Source: Luteimonas terricola (GTDB taxonomy: Bacteria; Pseudomonadota; Gammaproteobacteria; Xanthomonadales; Xanthomonadaceae). From it: DNA of 64,000 bases. Positions within the stretch are counted from its first letter, which is position 1. The number at the start of each line of letters is the position of its first letter. The notes under the pieces are model-generated. The model was not told where the DNA came from. It did no database searches and worked only from the letters and a program-made list of their open reading frames with translations. A program made the translations under genes and the position numbers. The stretch is taken from contig NZ_SJRX01000001.1 in NCBI RefSeq assembly GCF_004352845.1, positions 434,001 to 498,000 on the forward strand. Reading direction: 5' to 3'. Positions 46,365-55,121 of this stretch are shown here, piece by piece.

Positions 46365-47486
46365 TCAGCTCCCCGGAACCGCGGCGCGCGGGCCGGACAG
46401 TTGCCTGGCCGAAGCGATGATCTCCGCCACCAGCCCGTGCAGCGCGTCGCGGTGGCCGCTGCGCGCGGAGGCCTCGCTGTCGTCGGAGGTCATCGCCACC
46501 GTCAGCCCCAGCGACGGCACCACATAGAGCATCTGCCCGCCGTAGCCCCAGGCGTAGCGCACCGGTTCGCCGGCGATGGTGCGGAGGAACCAGCCATAGC
46601 CGTAGTCGTCGCCGGTGAAGCGTGATTGCGTGCGCGGCTGCCACGAGGCTTCGATCCATTCCCGTGACAGCAGGCGACGGCCGTCGCCGGTCACCCCTCC
46701 GGTGCGATAGAGCTCGCCGAAGGCGAGCAGCGATCGCGTGCCCATCGCCATGTTGTTGCCACCGAAGTAAACGCCCTGCGGATCACGGTCCCAGCCGGTG
46801 ATCACGAAGCCGTCCTGTGGCCCCAGCCACTCACGCGCGAGCGCCAGCGTCGAGCGCCCGCTCACCCGGGTAAGGATGGCCGAGAGCAGGTGGGTCGAAC
46901 CGGTCGAGTACAGCATCGCCCCGCCCGGCTCGTCGACGAAGGGCCGCGCCAGCGCAGCGCGCACCCAGTGGGCACTGGTCACCCAGCGACCGTAGTACGG
47001 ACCCGAGGTGCGCTCCAGGCCGGCCTGCATCGACAGCAGGTGGCCGATGGTCACCCGCGCCAGCCGGGGATCGGGGTCCGGCGGCAGGTCCTCGCGCAGC
47101 AGCGCTGCGATCGGTTGGCCGGTGCCTTCCAGCAGGCCTTTGTCAATGGCGATGCCGACCAGGGCAGACACCACGGTTTTCGAGGCCGACTTGATGTTGG
47201 TCGGCGAATCCGTCCGGGCGCCGTTGTAGCCGCGCTCGGCGATGACGACACCATCGCGGGCGACCACCACGGCCTTCAGCGGCCCGATCGCGTCCGCCTG
47301 CTCGAGCAGCGCGTCAATCGTTGGCACAGGCGGCTCCGGGAACGCAGCAGACGCCGCCGGCGCCGGCGTGGGACCGGTGCCGGCGGCGTCATCGCCCACT
47401 GCCCGCGGCCGCAGATCGGGCGACTGCCCGCAGGCCATGGACGACAGCGAAAGAGAAAGCACCACCAGCAACGTTCGCAAGGTCAT
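46365..47486 (-). CDS. Exported serine hydrolase (beta-lactamase/AmpC-DD-peptidase type)
   Basis: 373 residues; ATG at 47486 gives a lipoprotein-type signal ending in SSMACGQ (Cys19), chosen over a very long upstream frame. The family motifs are SASK (SxxK, catalytic Ser) in IKSASKTVVSALVG, the tyrosine motif YSTGSTHLLSAI, and a WGYGGQ close in place of HTG. Class C-like penicillin-binding esterase or D-aminoacyl hydrolase; not a proven resistance enzyme. Divergent from the N-formylglutamate amidohydrolase gene. Confidence 0.88.
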   Translation of the reverse strand: MTLRTLLVVLSLSLSSMACGQSPDLRPRAVGDDAAGTGPTPAPAASAAFPEPPVPTIDALLEQADAIGPLKAVVVARDGVVIAERGYNGARTDSPTNIKSASKTVVSALVGIAIDKGLLEGTGQPIAALLREDLPPDPDPRLARVTIGHLLSMQAGLERTSGPYYGRWVTSAHWVRAALARPFVDEPGGAMLYSTGSTHLLSAILTRVSGRSTLALAREWLGPQDGFVITGWDRDPQGVYFGGNNMAMGTRSLLAFGELYRTGGVTGDGRRLLSREWIEASWQPRTQSRFTGDDYGYGWFLRTIAGEPVRYAWGYGGQMLYVVPSLGLTVAMTSDDSEASARSGHRDALHGLVAEIIASARQLSGPRAAVPGS

Positions 47487-47597
47487 GGCGCGATATTGAC
47501 AGGCAAGGCGTGGCCGAGGCGTGTCCGGCCTGCGCGGGCCGCAGCCATGGCCCGCGGTCACGGCGCAATCATGGCCCCGCTGCGAACATCGCCCGCC

Positions 47598-48452
47598 ATG
47601 GCGCAACCCGACACCCGGGCCCGGCAAACCCGCTATTTCACCGAAGGCCAGCCACCCAGTCCCACCGCGGCAGCGCAGGAGTGGAACATCGCGCTGGCCG
47701 ACGGCCCGGTCGTGACCACCGCCATCCACGACGGTCATGCCATCCGGCCGTCGCTGCGGCCCCTCATCGCCCTGCCCGACGAGGTGCGCTTCCGCGAGGA
47801 GGATCCGCTGACCGGCGTGCTGGCCGACGTCGGCGACGTGCGCATCCGGGTGCCGGCCTCGCGCTTCGAACTCGACCTCAACCGGCCGCGCGCCGGCGCG
47901 GTGTACGCGCGGCCGGAGGACTGCTGGGGGCTGGAAGTCTGGAACGGCCCACTTCCCGAAGCCGAGATCGAACGTTCGCTCGCCAGCTGGGACCGCTTCC
48001 ACGCCATGGTGGCGGAGTTGCTCGACCGGCTGCTGGAACGCTGGGATGCGGTGCTGCTGATCGACCTGCACAGCTACAACCATCGTCGCGACGGGCCCGA
48101 CGCCGACCCCGCGCCGCAGGACGCCAATCCCGACATCGAACTGGGCCTGACCACCGCCGACCCCGGGCGCTGGGCCGCGGTCGGCGAGCGCTTCGCCGCC
48201 GCCCTGCGCGCGACGCCGGTCCGCGGACGCGCGCCCGACGTGCGCGCCAACGTGCGCTTCCCCACCGGCGGCGACTTCCCGGAATGGGTGTATGCACGCT
48301 GGGGCGCACGGGTCTGCACGATCTCGCCCGAGTACAAGAAGATCTTCATGGACGAACACACCGGCCAGGCCGACGTCGCCGCGCTGTACGCGCTGCGCGA
48401 CGGCCTGCAGGCGGCGGTGGATGCGGTGCGTCGCGATTTCGGGGCGCGATGA
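47598..48452 (+). CDS. N-formylglutamate amidohydrolase family
   Basis: 284 residues, ATG at 47598. The zinc-dependent HutG-type N-formylglutamate amidohydrolase fold shows IHDGHAIRP at ~46, REEDPLTG, SRFELDLNRPR and the metal/catalytic DLHSYNHRR at ~157, and ends with ISPEYKKIFMDEHTG. It hydrolyses N-formyl-glutamate or related N-acyl amino acids. Here it is not next to histidine-utilisation genes but starts an overlapping operon with the DUF1704 and ATP-grasp genes (ATGA overlap). Confidence 0.9.
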   Translation: MAQPDTRARQTRYFTEGQPPSPTAAAQEWNIALADGPVVTTAIHDGHAIRPSLRPLIALPDEVRFREEDPLTGVLADVGDVRIRVPASRFELDLNRPRAGAVYARPEDCWGLEVWNGPLPEAEIERSLASWDRFHAMVAELLDRLLERWDAVLLIDLHSYNHRRDGPDADPAPQDANPDIELGLTTADPGRWAAVGERFAAALRATPVRGRAPDVRANVRFPTGGDFPEWVYARWGARVCTISPEYKKIFMDEHTGQADVAALYALRDGLQAAVDAVRRDFGAR

Positions 48453-49675
48453 TGGGCGCGGGCGCGCGACACCCCGGACCGCGGCCCCTGCCACCGGTGG
48501 CCGCCGAAGTCGACGCCGCCCTCGCCGACATCGATGCCGGACTCGACTGGCTGCTCGCACTCACCCCGCTCGGCACCGACGCGCTGTGGGAGGAGTTCGT
48601 GGCCAGCGGTCATGCGCGCGTGTCGTCGCTGCGCTACGCCGAGCCGGTGTTCGACCTGTCCGCGATGCGCAGGCGGCTGCTGGACCTTCCGGTCGAACGC
48701 ATCGAATCACCGCTGCTCGCCGGCGTGCTGGGCGAGAAGCAGCGCGAACTCGACCGAATGATCGAGCTGGTGCGGTTGCGCGGGACGCGGGGCTTCGTGT
48801 CCGCCAGCATCGACCTGTTCGGCGGCGTGGAGCCGGGGCTGCTCGAACTTGCCCATGCCATCCTCGACGGCGTCGGCGACAGCGAGCCGCTCGAGGCCGA
48901 CATCGGCGTCGACGCGGTGGTCGCCGCGGTGGAGGACGAGGTCGCCTGGTACTGCGAGCGGGCGCCGGACTTCAGCCTCGACATCGTCGTCGACGCCGAC
49001 ATCGGCTCGCTGATGATGGTCTCGCACGGCCGGCTCTACCTCGACGCGCAGCTGCGCCTGCCCCGCGCGCGGCTGCAGCCGCTGGTGCAGCACGAGGTCG
49101 GCACCCACGTGGTCACCCGCCACAACGGACTGCGCCAGCCCCTGCGGCAGCTGGCCGTCGGGCTGGCGCACTACGACCCGCTGCAGGAAGGCCTGGGCGT
49201 CCTGGCCGAATACCTGGCCGGTTACCTGCCCGGCGAGCGCCTGCGCGTGCTGGCCGGCCGCGTGGTCGCCGCCGACATGGCCATCCGCGACAGCGGCATC
49301 CCCGCCATCTTTGCCTGCCTGCACCAGGAGCACGGATTCTCCACCGAGGATGCCTTCGACGTCGCGGTGCGCGCGCGGCGCGGCGGGGGTCTGACCAAGG
49401 ATGCCGTCTACCTGCGCGGCCTGCGCGACCTGCTCGACCACCTGCGCGGCGGCGGCACCTTCGAAGCCCTGTTCGCCGGCAAGTTCGCGCTCACGCACCT
49501 GGTGGTGCTGGAGCAGCTGGTCGAGGCCGGCTGGGTGCTGCCACCCGCGCTGCTGCCGCGCTATGCCACCGCCGATGGCTTCACGCGGGCTCTCGAGCAA
49601 TGCAGGACGATCGGTGTCGAAGCCCTGCACCACACCCGGCCCTCCCCTCACGCCTTCCAGGAACCGCCAGCATGA
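48449..49675 (+). CDS. DUF1704 (MATCAP/QEGLA-type) zinc peptidase-like protein
   Basis: 408 residues; starts at ATGATG overlapping the previous stop by four bases. DUF1704 features: the metal motif HEVGTH (residues 215-220) followed by VVTRHNG, the QEGL motif (Glu247), and LAEYLAGYLPGERLR. Eukaryotic DUF1704 members (MATCAP) are carboxypeptidases that remove the C-terminal tyrosine of alpha-tubulin with an HExxxH site. The bacterial family is annotated only as 'flavohemoglobin expression-modulating QEGLA motif protein', which says little. Metallo-carboxypeptidase activity is inferred. Confidence 0.85.
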   Translation: MMGAGARHPGPRPLPPVAAEVDAALADIDAGLDWLLALTPLGTDALWEEFVASGHARVSSLRYAEPVFDLSAMRRRLLDLPVERIESPLLAGVLGEKQRELDRMIELVRLRGTRGFVSASIDLFGGVEPGLLELAHAILDGVGDSEPLEADIGVDAVVAAVEDEVAWYCERAPDFSLDIVVDADIGSLMMVSHGRLYLDAQLRLPRARLQPLVQHEVGTHVVTRHNGLRQPLRQLAVGLAHYDPLQEGLGVLAEYLAGYLPGERLRVLAGRVVAADMAIRDSGIPAIFACLHQEHGFSTEDAFDVAVRARRGGGLTKDAVYLRGLRDLLDHLRGGGTFEALFAGKFALTHLVVLEQLVEAGWVLPPALLPRYATADGFTRALEQCRTIGVEALHHTRPSPHAFQEPPA

Positions 49676-50733
49676 CCGACCGGCCGCTGCGCATCGGATT
49701 CGTCGTCAACGACGTCGCCACCGAGCAGGACAACTACACCACCATCCGTCTGGCGCGCACCGCGGCCAACCAGGGGCACAGCGTGGCCCTGATCGGGCTC
49801 GACGGCTTCGTCTACGACGCCAACGGCACCGTGCGCGCCAAGGCGCACATGCCTGCCGGGAACGAATACGCCGACGACAACGCGCTGCTCGAGGAGATCC
49901 AGGCCGAGGACGCCGCCACCGAACGCATCAACGTCGAAGAGCTCGACGTGCTGATGCTGCGCAGCGACCCGGCGCCGGAACAGGTCGACCGCCCCTGGGC
50001 GCCAGCCAGTGCGCTGCTGTTCGCCCAGCTGGTGACCCGCCGCGGCGTGATCGTACTCAACGACCCCTTCCACCTCACCAACGCCGCCAACAAGACCTAC
50101 TTCCAGCATTTCCCGGAAGAAGTGCGGCCGGTGACCTGCATCAGCCGCGACGCCGAGGAGATCCGCGACTTCATCGCCACCCATGGCAACCGCGGCGTGA
50201 TCAAGCCGCTGCAGGGTTCCGGCGGCCAGGGCGTGTTCGTGGTCAAGGACGACGAAAGCGCCAACCTCAACCAGATGATCGAAGCGGTGATCCGCGACGG
50301 CTACGCGATCGCCCAGGAATACCTGCCGAAAGCCGCCGACGGCGACCTGCGCCTGCTGACCCTCAACGGCCGCCCGCTGCAGGTCGACGGACAGTACGCC
50401 TGCTTCCGCCGCTACAACGACAGCGGCGACGCGCGCAGCAACGTCAGCGCCGGTGGCAAGGTCGAACTGGCCCAGCCGGATGCGGCCGCGCTCCGGCTCG
50501 CCGACATCGTGGCGCCCAAGCTGATCCGCGACGGCATGTACTTCACCGGCCTCGACATCGTCGGCGACAAGCTGATGGAGGTGAACGTCGACACGCCCGG
50601 CGGCATCAACATGGCCGAGGAACTGACCGGCGTGGATTTCAGCAGCCACATCATTGCCGACTTCGCGCGCAAGGTGCAGCTGCGGGAGCAGTACGGCGGC
50701 ATCCTGGCCAACCGGGAGCTGGCGATCCTCTGA
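49672..50733 (+). CDS. Glutathione-synthetase-like ATP-grasp ligase
   Basis: 353 residues, ATG overlapping the previous stop (ATGA). GshB-type ATP-grasp: N-terminal VVNDVATEQDNYTTIRLA, the glycine-rich ATP loop VIKPLQGSGGQGVFVV, RYNDSGDARSNVSAGG, and the Mg2+-binding end DIVGDKLMEVNVDTPGGIN. Such ligases join an amino acid to a carboxyl group with ATP. No gshA-like gene is near, and the partners are two hydrolases, so a role in glutathione synthesis is unlikely. Confidence 0.88.
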   Translation: MTDRPLRIGFVVNDVATEQDNYTTIRLARTAANQGHSVALIGLDGFVYDANGTVRAKAHMPAGNEYADDNALLEEIQAEDAATERINVEELDVLMLRSDPAPEQVDRPWAPASALLFAQLVTRRGVIVLNDPFHLTNAANKTYFQHFPEEVRPVTCISRDAEEIRDFIATHGNRGVIKPLQGSGGQGVFVVKDDESANLNQMIEAVIRDGYAIAQEYLPKAADGDLRLLTLNGRPLQVDGQYACFRRYNDSGDARSNVSAGGKVELAQPDAAALRLADIVAPKLIRDGMYFTGLDIVGDKLMEVNVDTPGGINMAEELTGVDFSSHIIADFARKVQLREQYGGILANRELAIL

Positions 50734-50802
50734 CCGGGGCCGGCCACCTCAGTCCCGCGAATCGACCTCCTCCAGCATCTGCCCTGTCGGATCCGGAACC
50801 GC

Positions 50803-51360
50803 TCACCCGCGCCAGTTGGCGTGCGTGCTCCAGAACGCGACGCTGCGCCGGTAGGCCTCGCGGTCCAGCTGCACGCCCGAGCCGCCCTCCTCCACGCCCA
50901 GCGCGTTGCGCATCATCGTGATCGGCGCCATCGGCGTTTCCTCCGGCTCCGCGGTGTACATGCAGCCCACCACGCCCCAGTCGGCGGTGATGCGCGTGCC
51001 CTCCTTCGCCAGCTGCCCGCGGCTGTAGAGGATCGGAATCAGATAGGCGGCCACCGGCGGCTCCAGGCCTTCGAACCAGCGCACCAGCACGGGCAGCTCG
51101 TCCCGCGTGCGTGCTTCGTAGTCGGAGCGCAGCAGATGGCGGTTCGCGTTCGTGACCGGCACCGCCAGGCAGCGGGTCGAGGTCCAGTTGCGGTGCACGT
51201 GCAGCTTGCAGAAGGGCGCGTAGCCGTCGAGCACTGCCAGCGGCGGCACCTCGTTGAGGTGGCGCTCGAAGGCCTCGGGCGTGCAGTCCTGGATGGTGTT
51301 GCCGCGGGGCTCCCGCGGGAACACGCGGGCGCGGGCGAAATCTGTGAGGACGATCGACAT
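50803..51360 (-). CDS. DUF3228 family protein
   Basis: 185 residues; ATG at 51360 begins a family-like start (SIVLTDFARARVFPREPRGNTI) whereas the upstream frame extends implausibly. Stretches such as FCKLHVHRNWTSTRCLAVPVT, SRGQLAKEGTRITADWGVVGC and EETPMAPITMMRNALG fit DUF3228, a small cytoplasmic family without known function. Confidence 0.82.
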   Translation of the reverse strand: MSIVLTDFARARVFPREPRGNTIQDCTPEAFERHLNEVPPLAVLDGYAPFCKLHVHRNWTSTRCLAVPVTNANRHLLRSDYEARTRDELPVLVRWFEGLEPPVAAYLIPILYSRGQLAKEGTRITADWGVVGCMYTAEPEETPMAPITMMRNALGVEEGGSGVQLDREAYRRSVAFWSTHANWRG

Positions 51361-51516
51361 GGCCCGAATGCTACCCGACACACGCCCCTTCCCCGGAAGC
51401 AGCACCTCTGCAAACGGCGACTGCTGCGCTTCCGCCACCTGTGCCAGCATCCGACCTGCATGCGGCCCGGTGCCGAACAGCAGCACTTCCGGCCAGCCAC
51501 ACTGCAACGCGGCAGT

Positions 51517-52407
51517 TCAAAACGGCGGCACTGCGTCCCGCCGCCTTGCGAAGCACCGGTGTTCGCCGGTCAGCGGATCAACGAATTCCAGCGCCTGCGC
51601 GAACAGCTGCATCGGCCGCGCATGGCTGTCTTCCGCGCGGTCGCGCAGGGCCGGATAGAACGGGTCGTCCTGGATCGGCGCGCCCAGTGCCGCCATATGC
51701 ACGCGCAGCTGGTGCTTGCGGCCGGTGACCGGTTCCAGGCGGTACCACCACGCGTCCGGGCCACGCGCGGCGACATCGACCACGGTCTCGCTGTTGGACT
51801 CCCCAGAGACCTCGCGCATCCGGAAGAACGGCTCGCCGCGTTCCAGTCGACTGCGGTGCAGGTACGGAAACACGAAGTCCGGCAGAGGCGGTGCAAGGGC
51901 AAAGTATTCCTTGCGGATGCGTCGCTCGCGGAACAGCGCCTGGTAGCGTGTGCGGCTGTCCGGGTTCACCGAGAACAGCACCAGTCCCGCCGTGTCCCGA
52001 TCGATGCGGTGCAGCGGTACCAGCGCGCGATTGTCGAAGCGCTCGACCAGCCGCGTCAGCAGCGTTTCACGGACGTAGGCACCCGTCGGCGCAACCGGCA
52101 GGAAATGCGGCTTGTCGACGACCAGCAGATGTCCGTCGACATGCAGCACGGTCTCGGCGAACGGGATGCGGGGCTCATCGACGACTTCGCGGAAGTAGTG
52201 GATCCCGGTGCCGGCGCGGTACGCCGCCGTGGCAGCAAGCGCGCGCCCCTCTGCATCCAGCACGCGGCCGCGGCGGAAGCGATCGGCCCACGTCGCCCGG
52301 TCCACCCCGGGAAAGCGCGCGCACAGGCCATCCAGCAACGTGGCCCAGGGACCGGGCGGAAGCTGCAGGCGACTGGCCGGGATACCGTCGCGGACCGGGC
52401 GTGGCAC
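51517..52407 (-). CDS. RluA-family pseudouridine synthase
   Basis: 296 residues if GTG at 52407 is used; it begins just downstream of the S66 carboxypeptidase stop. Landmarks: VVDKPHFLPVAPTGAYV, LVPLHRIDRDTAGLVLFS (catalytic Asp in HRIDRDTAGL), REYFAL-like RKEYFALAPP, and GRKHQLRVHMAALGAPI. RluA enzymes turn uridine into pseudouridine in rRNA or tRNA; this subtype lacks an obvious S4 domain and the target is unknown. No good ribosome site precedes the start. Confidence 0.88.
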   Translation of the reverse strand: MPRPVRDGIPASRLQLPPGPWATLLDGLCARFPGVDRATWADRFRRGRVLDAEGRALAATAAYRAGTGIHYFREVVDEPRIPFAETVLHVDGHLLVVDKPHFLPVAPTGAYVRETLLTRLVERFDNRALVPLHRIDRDTAGLVLFSVNPDSRTRYQALFRERRIRKEYFALAPPLPDFVFPYLHRSRLERGEPFFRMREVSGESNSETVVDVAARGPDAWWYRLEPVTGRKHQLRVHMAALGAPIQDDPFYPALRDRAEDSHARPMQLFAQALEFVDPLTGEHRCFARRRDAVPPF

Positions 52408-52421
52408 GGAGTTGATGAGGC

Positions 52422-53462
52422 CTATTGCTGGAACACCGGCTGCAGCAAGCGGAAGCTGCCCGCAGCGGCATCCAACTCCACCCGGCCGCCAACGGGCACG
52501 ATGAACTGCTGCCGGATGTGGCCGATCATCGCGCCGCGGTACGCGGGGATGCCCAGGGGCTTGATGTAGTCGTCGAGAATCTGGCCCAGCCCCAGCGAGC
52601 CATAGCCAGCGCCGGGATCGCAATCGGTGCACTCGCCGAAGATGAAGCCCGCGATCCGGTCCAGCGCGCCCATCAGCTTCAGGGTGCTGAGCATGCGGTC
52701 GACGCGGTACGGCGCCTCGGACACGTCCTCGAGGAACAGGATCTTCCCGCTGAAGTCCGGCAGGTAGGGCGAGCCGGCCAGTGCCGTCAGCACCGCCAGG
52801 TTGCCGCCCACCAGCTCGCCCTGCGCCGTGCCGCCGGTGATGGTGACGGTGCGGTTCCTGCGCTGCACCAGCTCATCGCCGCGATCGGCCACGTTGCGGT
52901 ACTGCATCAGCTCGCGCTCGAAGAACAGGCGCCGGAACTGGTCGGCATTGAAGCTGTTCCAGCTGCCGGAGCCGTTGGGGCCGTGGAAGGTGACGAGCCC
53001 GGTCTGCGCGTTGATCGCATTGTGCAGCGCAGTGATGTCGGAGTAGCCGAGCAGCACCTTGGGATTGGCACGGATCAGGTCGTAGTCGAGCAGCGGCAGC
53101 AGGCGCGCGGCGCCGGATCCACCGCGAACGCAGATGACGGCCTTGACCTCCCTGTCGGCGAAGGCCGCATTGATGTCGCCCGCGCGCCCGGCGTCGCTGC
53201 CCGCCAGGTGCCCGCGCCTGTCCGCGTAATGGGCCCCGGCCTTGACCTTGAAGCCCAGCGCTTCCATCACTTCCTGCGCAAGCTGCAGGTTGAAGGAATC
53301 ATCGACCGGGGATGAGGGGCTGACCAGGGCCACGGTGTCGCCCGGATTGAGCGGCGCGGGCAGCAATGGCACACCCCGCGCCGCCATCGCACTGCGTCCC
53401 CGCGCGAACGGCAGCAGCAAGGCCGCTGCCGCGGCGCTTCCGATGAACCTTCGCCTGTCCAT
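52422..53462 (-). CDS. Exported LD-carboxypeptidase (S66)
   Basis: 346 residues. A signal with DRRRFIGSAAAAALLLPFA (Tat-like), then the S66 fold: LVSPSSPVDDSF, VRGGSGAARLLPLLDYD, the nucleophile region LLGYSDITALHNAI with FHGPNGSGSW, LVGGNLAVLTALAGS, GKILFLEDVSEAPYRVDRML, and IGHIRQQFIVPVGGRVEL, which carries the catalytic His. LdcA enzymes trim L,D-tetrapeptides of peptidoglycan; an exported form would act in the periplasm. Confidence 0.9.
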   Translation of the reverse strand: MDRRRFIGSAAAAALLLPFARGRSAMAARGVPLLPAPLNPGDTVALVSPSSPVDDSFNLQLAQEVMEALGFKVKAGAHYADRRGHLAGSDAGRAGDINAAFADREVKAVICVRGGSGAARLLPLLDYDLIRANPKVLLGYSDITALHNAINAQTGLVTFHGPNGSGSWNSFNADQFRRLFFERELMQYRNVADRGDELVQRRNRTVTITGGTAQGELVGGNLAVLTALAGSPYLPDFSGKILFLEDVSEAPYRVDRMLSTLKLMGALDRIAGFIFGECTDCDPGAGYGSLGLGQILDDYIKPLGIPAYRGAMIGHIRQQFIVPVGGRVELDAAAGSFRLLQPVFQQ

Positions 53463-53488
53463 GCCGCCGCGGCTGCCGGCCAGGGCGC

Positions 53489-53626
53489 TCAGGGCGCGCC
53501 CGCCACATGGTCGTCGTCCTCGAGCATCATCCGGCCATCGGCGAAGGCTTCGCCGTAGGACTCAGGCTCGCCGGCATGGACGAGCCGCATGGTGCTGGAC
53601 AGCAGGAACGCGACGAGGAAGCGCAT
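53489..53626 (-). CDS. Small exported-like peptide
   Basis: 45 residues, ATG at 53626. A hydrophobic start (RFLVAFLLSSTMRLVHA) like a signal or anchor, then AGEPESYGEAFADGRMMLEDDDHVAGAP, a polar acidic tail. It lies 26 bases ahead of the LD-carboxypeptidase on the same strand. No family found; ribosome site weak. A shorter start at Met12 is possible. Confidence 0.5.
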   Translation of the reverse strand: MRFLVAFLLSSTMRLVHAGEPESYGEAFADGRMMLEDDDHVAGAP

Positions 53627-53844
53627 GGGAACCCCGGATCGGCGATGGACGGGTTCCGACGATAACGGTGGACGGCGACGGGGGCCAGTGTCGGCCTGCC
53701 CAGCGCATCCCGATTGGCGGGACAACCTGCGGGACTGACCGTTCGCCCCAGCCCTCGTCCTTGCCGTGCGCAACCGTGTCGACCTCGATCACCGCAAACC
53801 TGACGCGACGGCGGGCCCCGATGCCGGGACCCGCCGCCCGTCAG

Positions 53845-54585
53845 TCAGAACCGGGCTTCGGCGCCAAGCATCAGCGTGTCGGCGCGGTCGGCATCGTAAT
53901 AGAACGTGCCGCTATCCCAATAGGCTTCGTTGAAATACACGTAGTTCGTGTAGACAAGACTCAGATTGAAATGGCGGGTGATGTCCACGCCCAGACCGAC
54001 GCCGACGTAGCCGCCATCGATATCGCCGAACTCGTAGTCGGCCGACATGTAGCCCGCACGCACCAAAGCATAGACCGGACTGGTATGGCCGAAGTTGAAA
54101 CGTGCGTTCACACCGATGCTCGCGTAGTCGACTTCGGCGAAACGCCAGCCATCGTCCGTGGTGCTGTCCAGCCGACCGCTCGCCAGCTCGATGCCGATCA
54201 ACGTCACCGCGCCCGCTTGCCAGCGATAGCCGGCGTTGACCGCGAGCGCCGACTGGTCGACGTCGTCGTACACCCAGCCCTTGCCGCCCTGCACACCGAC
54301 GAAGAAGCCGCCGCGGCCTTCCTCATGGCGCGTGGGAGCCTCGTACGCAGCGGTGTACGGCTGCGCGCGACCTACGGTGGACTGGTGCTGCGGCGTCGGC
54401 ACCGGCTGCTGCACCTGCTCCCCGACAGCGACCGGTCGCGGCGCTTCGGGCACACGCTTGGCCGGATCCATCTCCTGACGCGGCGGCGGCGCCGGCTCGA
54501 TCGCCTTGGTCTGGGCGTAGGCGCCCGCGGATGCGATGACTGCGAACGCTGCGGCCATCATGGCCACCGAACTGGACTTCTTCAT
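53845..54585 (-). CDS. Outer-membrane beta-barrel protein (8-stranded, Ail/OmpX-like)
   Basis: 246 residues; ATG at 54585 with GGGGAG upstream and a signal peptide (SSSVAMMAAAFAVIASAGAYAQ). A Pro/Gln-rich linker (~25-85) is followed by about eight alternating beta-strands (GGFFVGVQGGKGW, SPVYALVRAGYMSADYEF, YVGVGLGVDITRHFNLSLVY), ending in a terminal Phe as outer-membrane barrels do. A small porin-like or adhesin barrel. Confidence 0.83.
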   Translation of the reverse strand: MKKSSSVAMMAAAFAVIASAGAYAQTKAIEPAPPPRQEMDPAKRVPEAPRPVAVGEQVQQPVPTPQHQSTVGRAQPYTAAYEAPTRHEEGRGGFFVGVQGGKGWVYDDVDQSALAVNAGYRWQAGAVTLIGIELASGRLDSTTDDGWRFAEVDYASIGVNARFNFGHTSPVYALVRAGYMSADYEFGDIDGGYVGVGLGVDITRHFNLSLVYTNYVYFNEAYWDSGTFYYDADRADTLMLGAEARF

Positions 54586-54816
54586 GAAACTCCCCTGTTT
54601 CGACTGTTGTGAGCGCAGCGCAAGGCACCGGCACGCTGCGTATAGCCAAGCATCAGGGAAAGCGGTCTCATCGACTGCGCCTACGGACGACAACGCCACG
54701 GCATCCCTGAGTGGCGCTCCACATCAAGCATGGCGCGTGCCAGCCGTCGCGTCGGCATCAAGGGGCTGTGTCCATCGCGCGAACAGACGCGAAACGGCAA
54801 TGACTGCCGTGCCGCG

Positions 54817-55056
54817 TCAGCCTCGGGCCGGCTCGCGCGTCAGCGGGCGGCGCGCGTCCAGCATGGACGCGTCATTGGCGCGATCGCCCAACGGCGCGAA
54901 TTCGTGCATCTGGATGGCACCGCGCGCCAACGCCGCCTTCGATCCCACGCAGGGAAACGACGGCGCCGCCACGAAGTCGTGGAACCGGGCGGCCATGGCA
55001 CTGCCGGGGCGCCGGATGGGTGACGGTAGCGTGTGGCCCGGCGACGCGGCAGCCAT
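54817..55056 (-). pseudogene. Truncated FPC/CPF-motif (YqcI/YcgG, GntA-like) gene
   Basis: On the minus strand a ~79-residue frame contains MAARFHDFVAAPSFPCVGSK then AALARGAIQMHEFAPLGDRA, matching the N-terminus of YqcI/YcgG proteins (heme-binding N-hydroxylases such as GntA), including the FPC motif at bases 54949-54957. After ~40 further residues it runs into a stop, whereas intact members have ~230-280 residues and a CPF motif. No continuation is readable in other frames downstream. Confidence 0.6.
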
Positions 55057-55121
55057 GGCTGGACTCCGGATCGGATGCGTTATCGTAACGCCCGCCGCCG
55101 AGGCCCCCGGGGAACGACCAC

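Noticed and set aside
53627..53844. A possible gene in the gap upstream of the small exported peptide
   Set aside because: Frames here are short or have shadow composition; no motif or ribosome site.
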